From Nageia nagi (taxonomy: Eukaryota > Pinophyta): a stretch of 64,000 bases of DNA. The position numbers and the translations under genes are program-made. Positions 63,111-64,000 of this stretch are shown one piece after another (position 1 is the first letter of the stretch; each line of letters starts with the position of its first letter). The notes under the pieces are model-generated. The model was not told the DNA's origin. It searched no databases and saw nothing but the letters and a program-made list of their open reading frames with translations. The stretch spans positions 189,286,001-189,350,000 of the forward strand of contig JBITNC010000001.1 in assembly GCA_050084985.1 (NCBI GenBank), read 5' to 3'.

Positions 63111-64000
63111 AAAAGGTGGTGGGAATGTACTCGTATTGGTTTTTTGCTCAATATCTGATTTATAGGCCATTTCCTATCTATATTTAAGGTCAAAAGTAAT
63201 ACGAAAGGAATAAAAATATGGAGAGTTATAGGAAAGAGATAAGTAAATAAATAACTAAAATAGGAAATTTATAACTCAAGCATTGCAACACAAGTAGCAA
63301 TCCATATCCAAGATTAATAATAGCAAACAATCTCACACTTGGGGTCTCACAATCATAATACACAACCATAATTTGAAGAAAACATTCCACACATAACATT
63401 CACAACATCAATAACAACCACTTTGTTGCAAGAGGGCAAAGCATTATCTATTTGCATTATCATATGTGAATTACTTTTATAGATTAGGGCAAATTTGTTA
63501 AAATGTTTAACCTTCTTAATTTCTAAAAATTAGCTATTTATACAACTTCCCCATTGGGTGGTTGGGTTTCATTAATATACATTACTACTAGCATTGAATG
63601 AAATAACTAAAATAGCACTATTTACATAAATGCTACAATTATGTTAGATTATACAATGGATAAGTACTAATCAACATAACTATATGAACTATCTAGGAAT
63701 TTGCAACTTTTGATCAACCATGTCCATAAAGCTTCAATCCTTTTGACATGTCATTGATTTCTCCTTCTTCAACCCTATAACTAATTAAATATAACACTAT
63801 TGTTGATTGAAGGTAGCACTGTAGCTAATTGAGCAATTATTTGATTGCACATTGATTGGCATGATTTGGTTGTATGCTTTATCAACCACTATCTACTTCT
63901 TTGTAATCTTTATGATCTCTACTATGGATGTCGGTAATCAGAGTAATGATGGTTGATAGACATTATGTTCACTTGGATCAAGAAGAATTGCCACTGTTAT
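63111..64000. other. No gene recognised; right flank
   Basis: The integrase zinc region expected here is not recognisable, so gypsy element B is disrupted again or has decayed beyond recognition. No other domain is visible up to the window edge. Confidence 0.4.

Overview
This is a nuclear window from a land plant, most likely a gymnosperm or another plant with a large, repeat-rich genome. It is strongly AT-rich. One recognisable host gene sits among nested, decayed retroelements. The conifer suggestion is inference from genome style and a possible MiAMP1-like gene remnant; I could not run a taxonomic search.

Layout. 1-6060 is a pile of retroelement pieces: a Copia-like tail and LTR, an LTR of Ty3/gypsy family B, a decayed plus-strand gypsy pol with its 3' LTR (4728-5487), and the pol tail of another gypsy element. 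6061-11690 is mostly empty, with two small tandem duplications and a possible frameshifted secreted-peptide pseudogene. 11694-16671 (minus) is HEMA, the plastid glutamyl-tRNA reductase gene, with three exons, clean GT-AG introns and an apparent 1-nt frameshift in exon 3. Intron 2 (about 3.1 kb) holds two old minisatellites. Upstream of it is an AT-rich tandem duplication.

18710-25632 is a decayed plus-strand LINE (DUF4283-like ORF1 with zinc knuckle; ORF2 with endonuclease, reverse transcriptase and RNase H). A solo LTR (20759-21830) and a short LINE-3'-end-like insert (24271-24762, perfect 18-bp target duplication) are nested in it. 25633-30660 is an internally deleted gypsy-type element on the minus strand, bounded by ATAAG/ATAAG; its gag is joined almost directly to an integrase tail. 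30666-40650 is gene-poor, with a (TA)n run, a SINE candidate, a 28-32 bp minisatellite and pentatricopeptide-repeat (PPR) pseudogene pieces. 40656-46167 is a second LINE on the minus strand. 46430-47720 is another PPR pseudogene whose E-motif region is amplified as tandem ~111-bp units.

From 49934 to beyond the right edge lies minus-strand gypsy element B. Its integrase is cut by a complete Copia element (52455-62361) with 2.3-kb LTRs, PBS, gag-pol, several polypurine tracts and an ATTTT/ATTTT target duplication. Deleting the Copia element and one ATTTT copy makes the gypsy reading frame continuous across the site.

The observation I rate highest is that the LTRs of the gypsy-type element (25633-30660) and of the Copia element carry the same internal repeat module in the same transcriptional orientation, although the elements belong to different superfamilies. 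In both elements the paired LTRs differ reciprocally (TGATGTCA versus TGACATCA), which points to ancestral TGACGTCA sites, the CRE/as-1 type bZIP target. The module may be an exchanged regulatory cassette.
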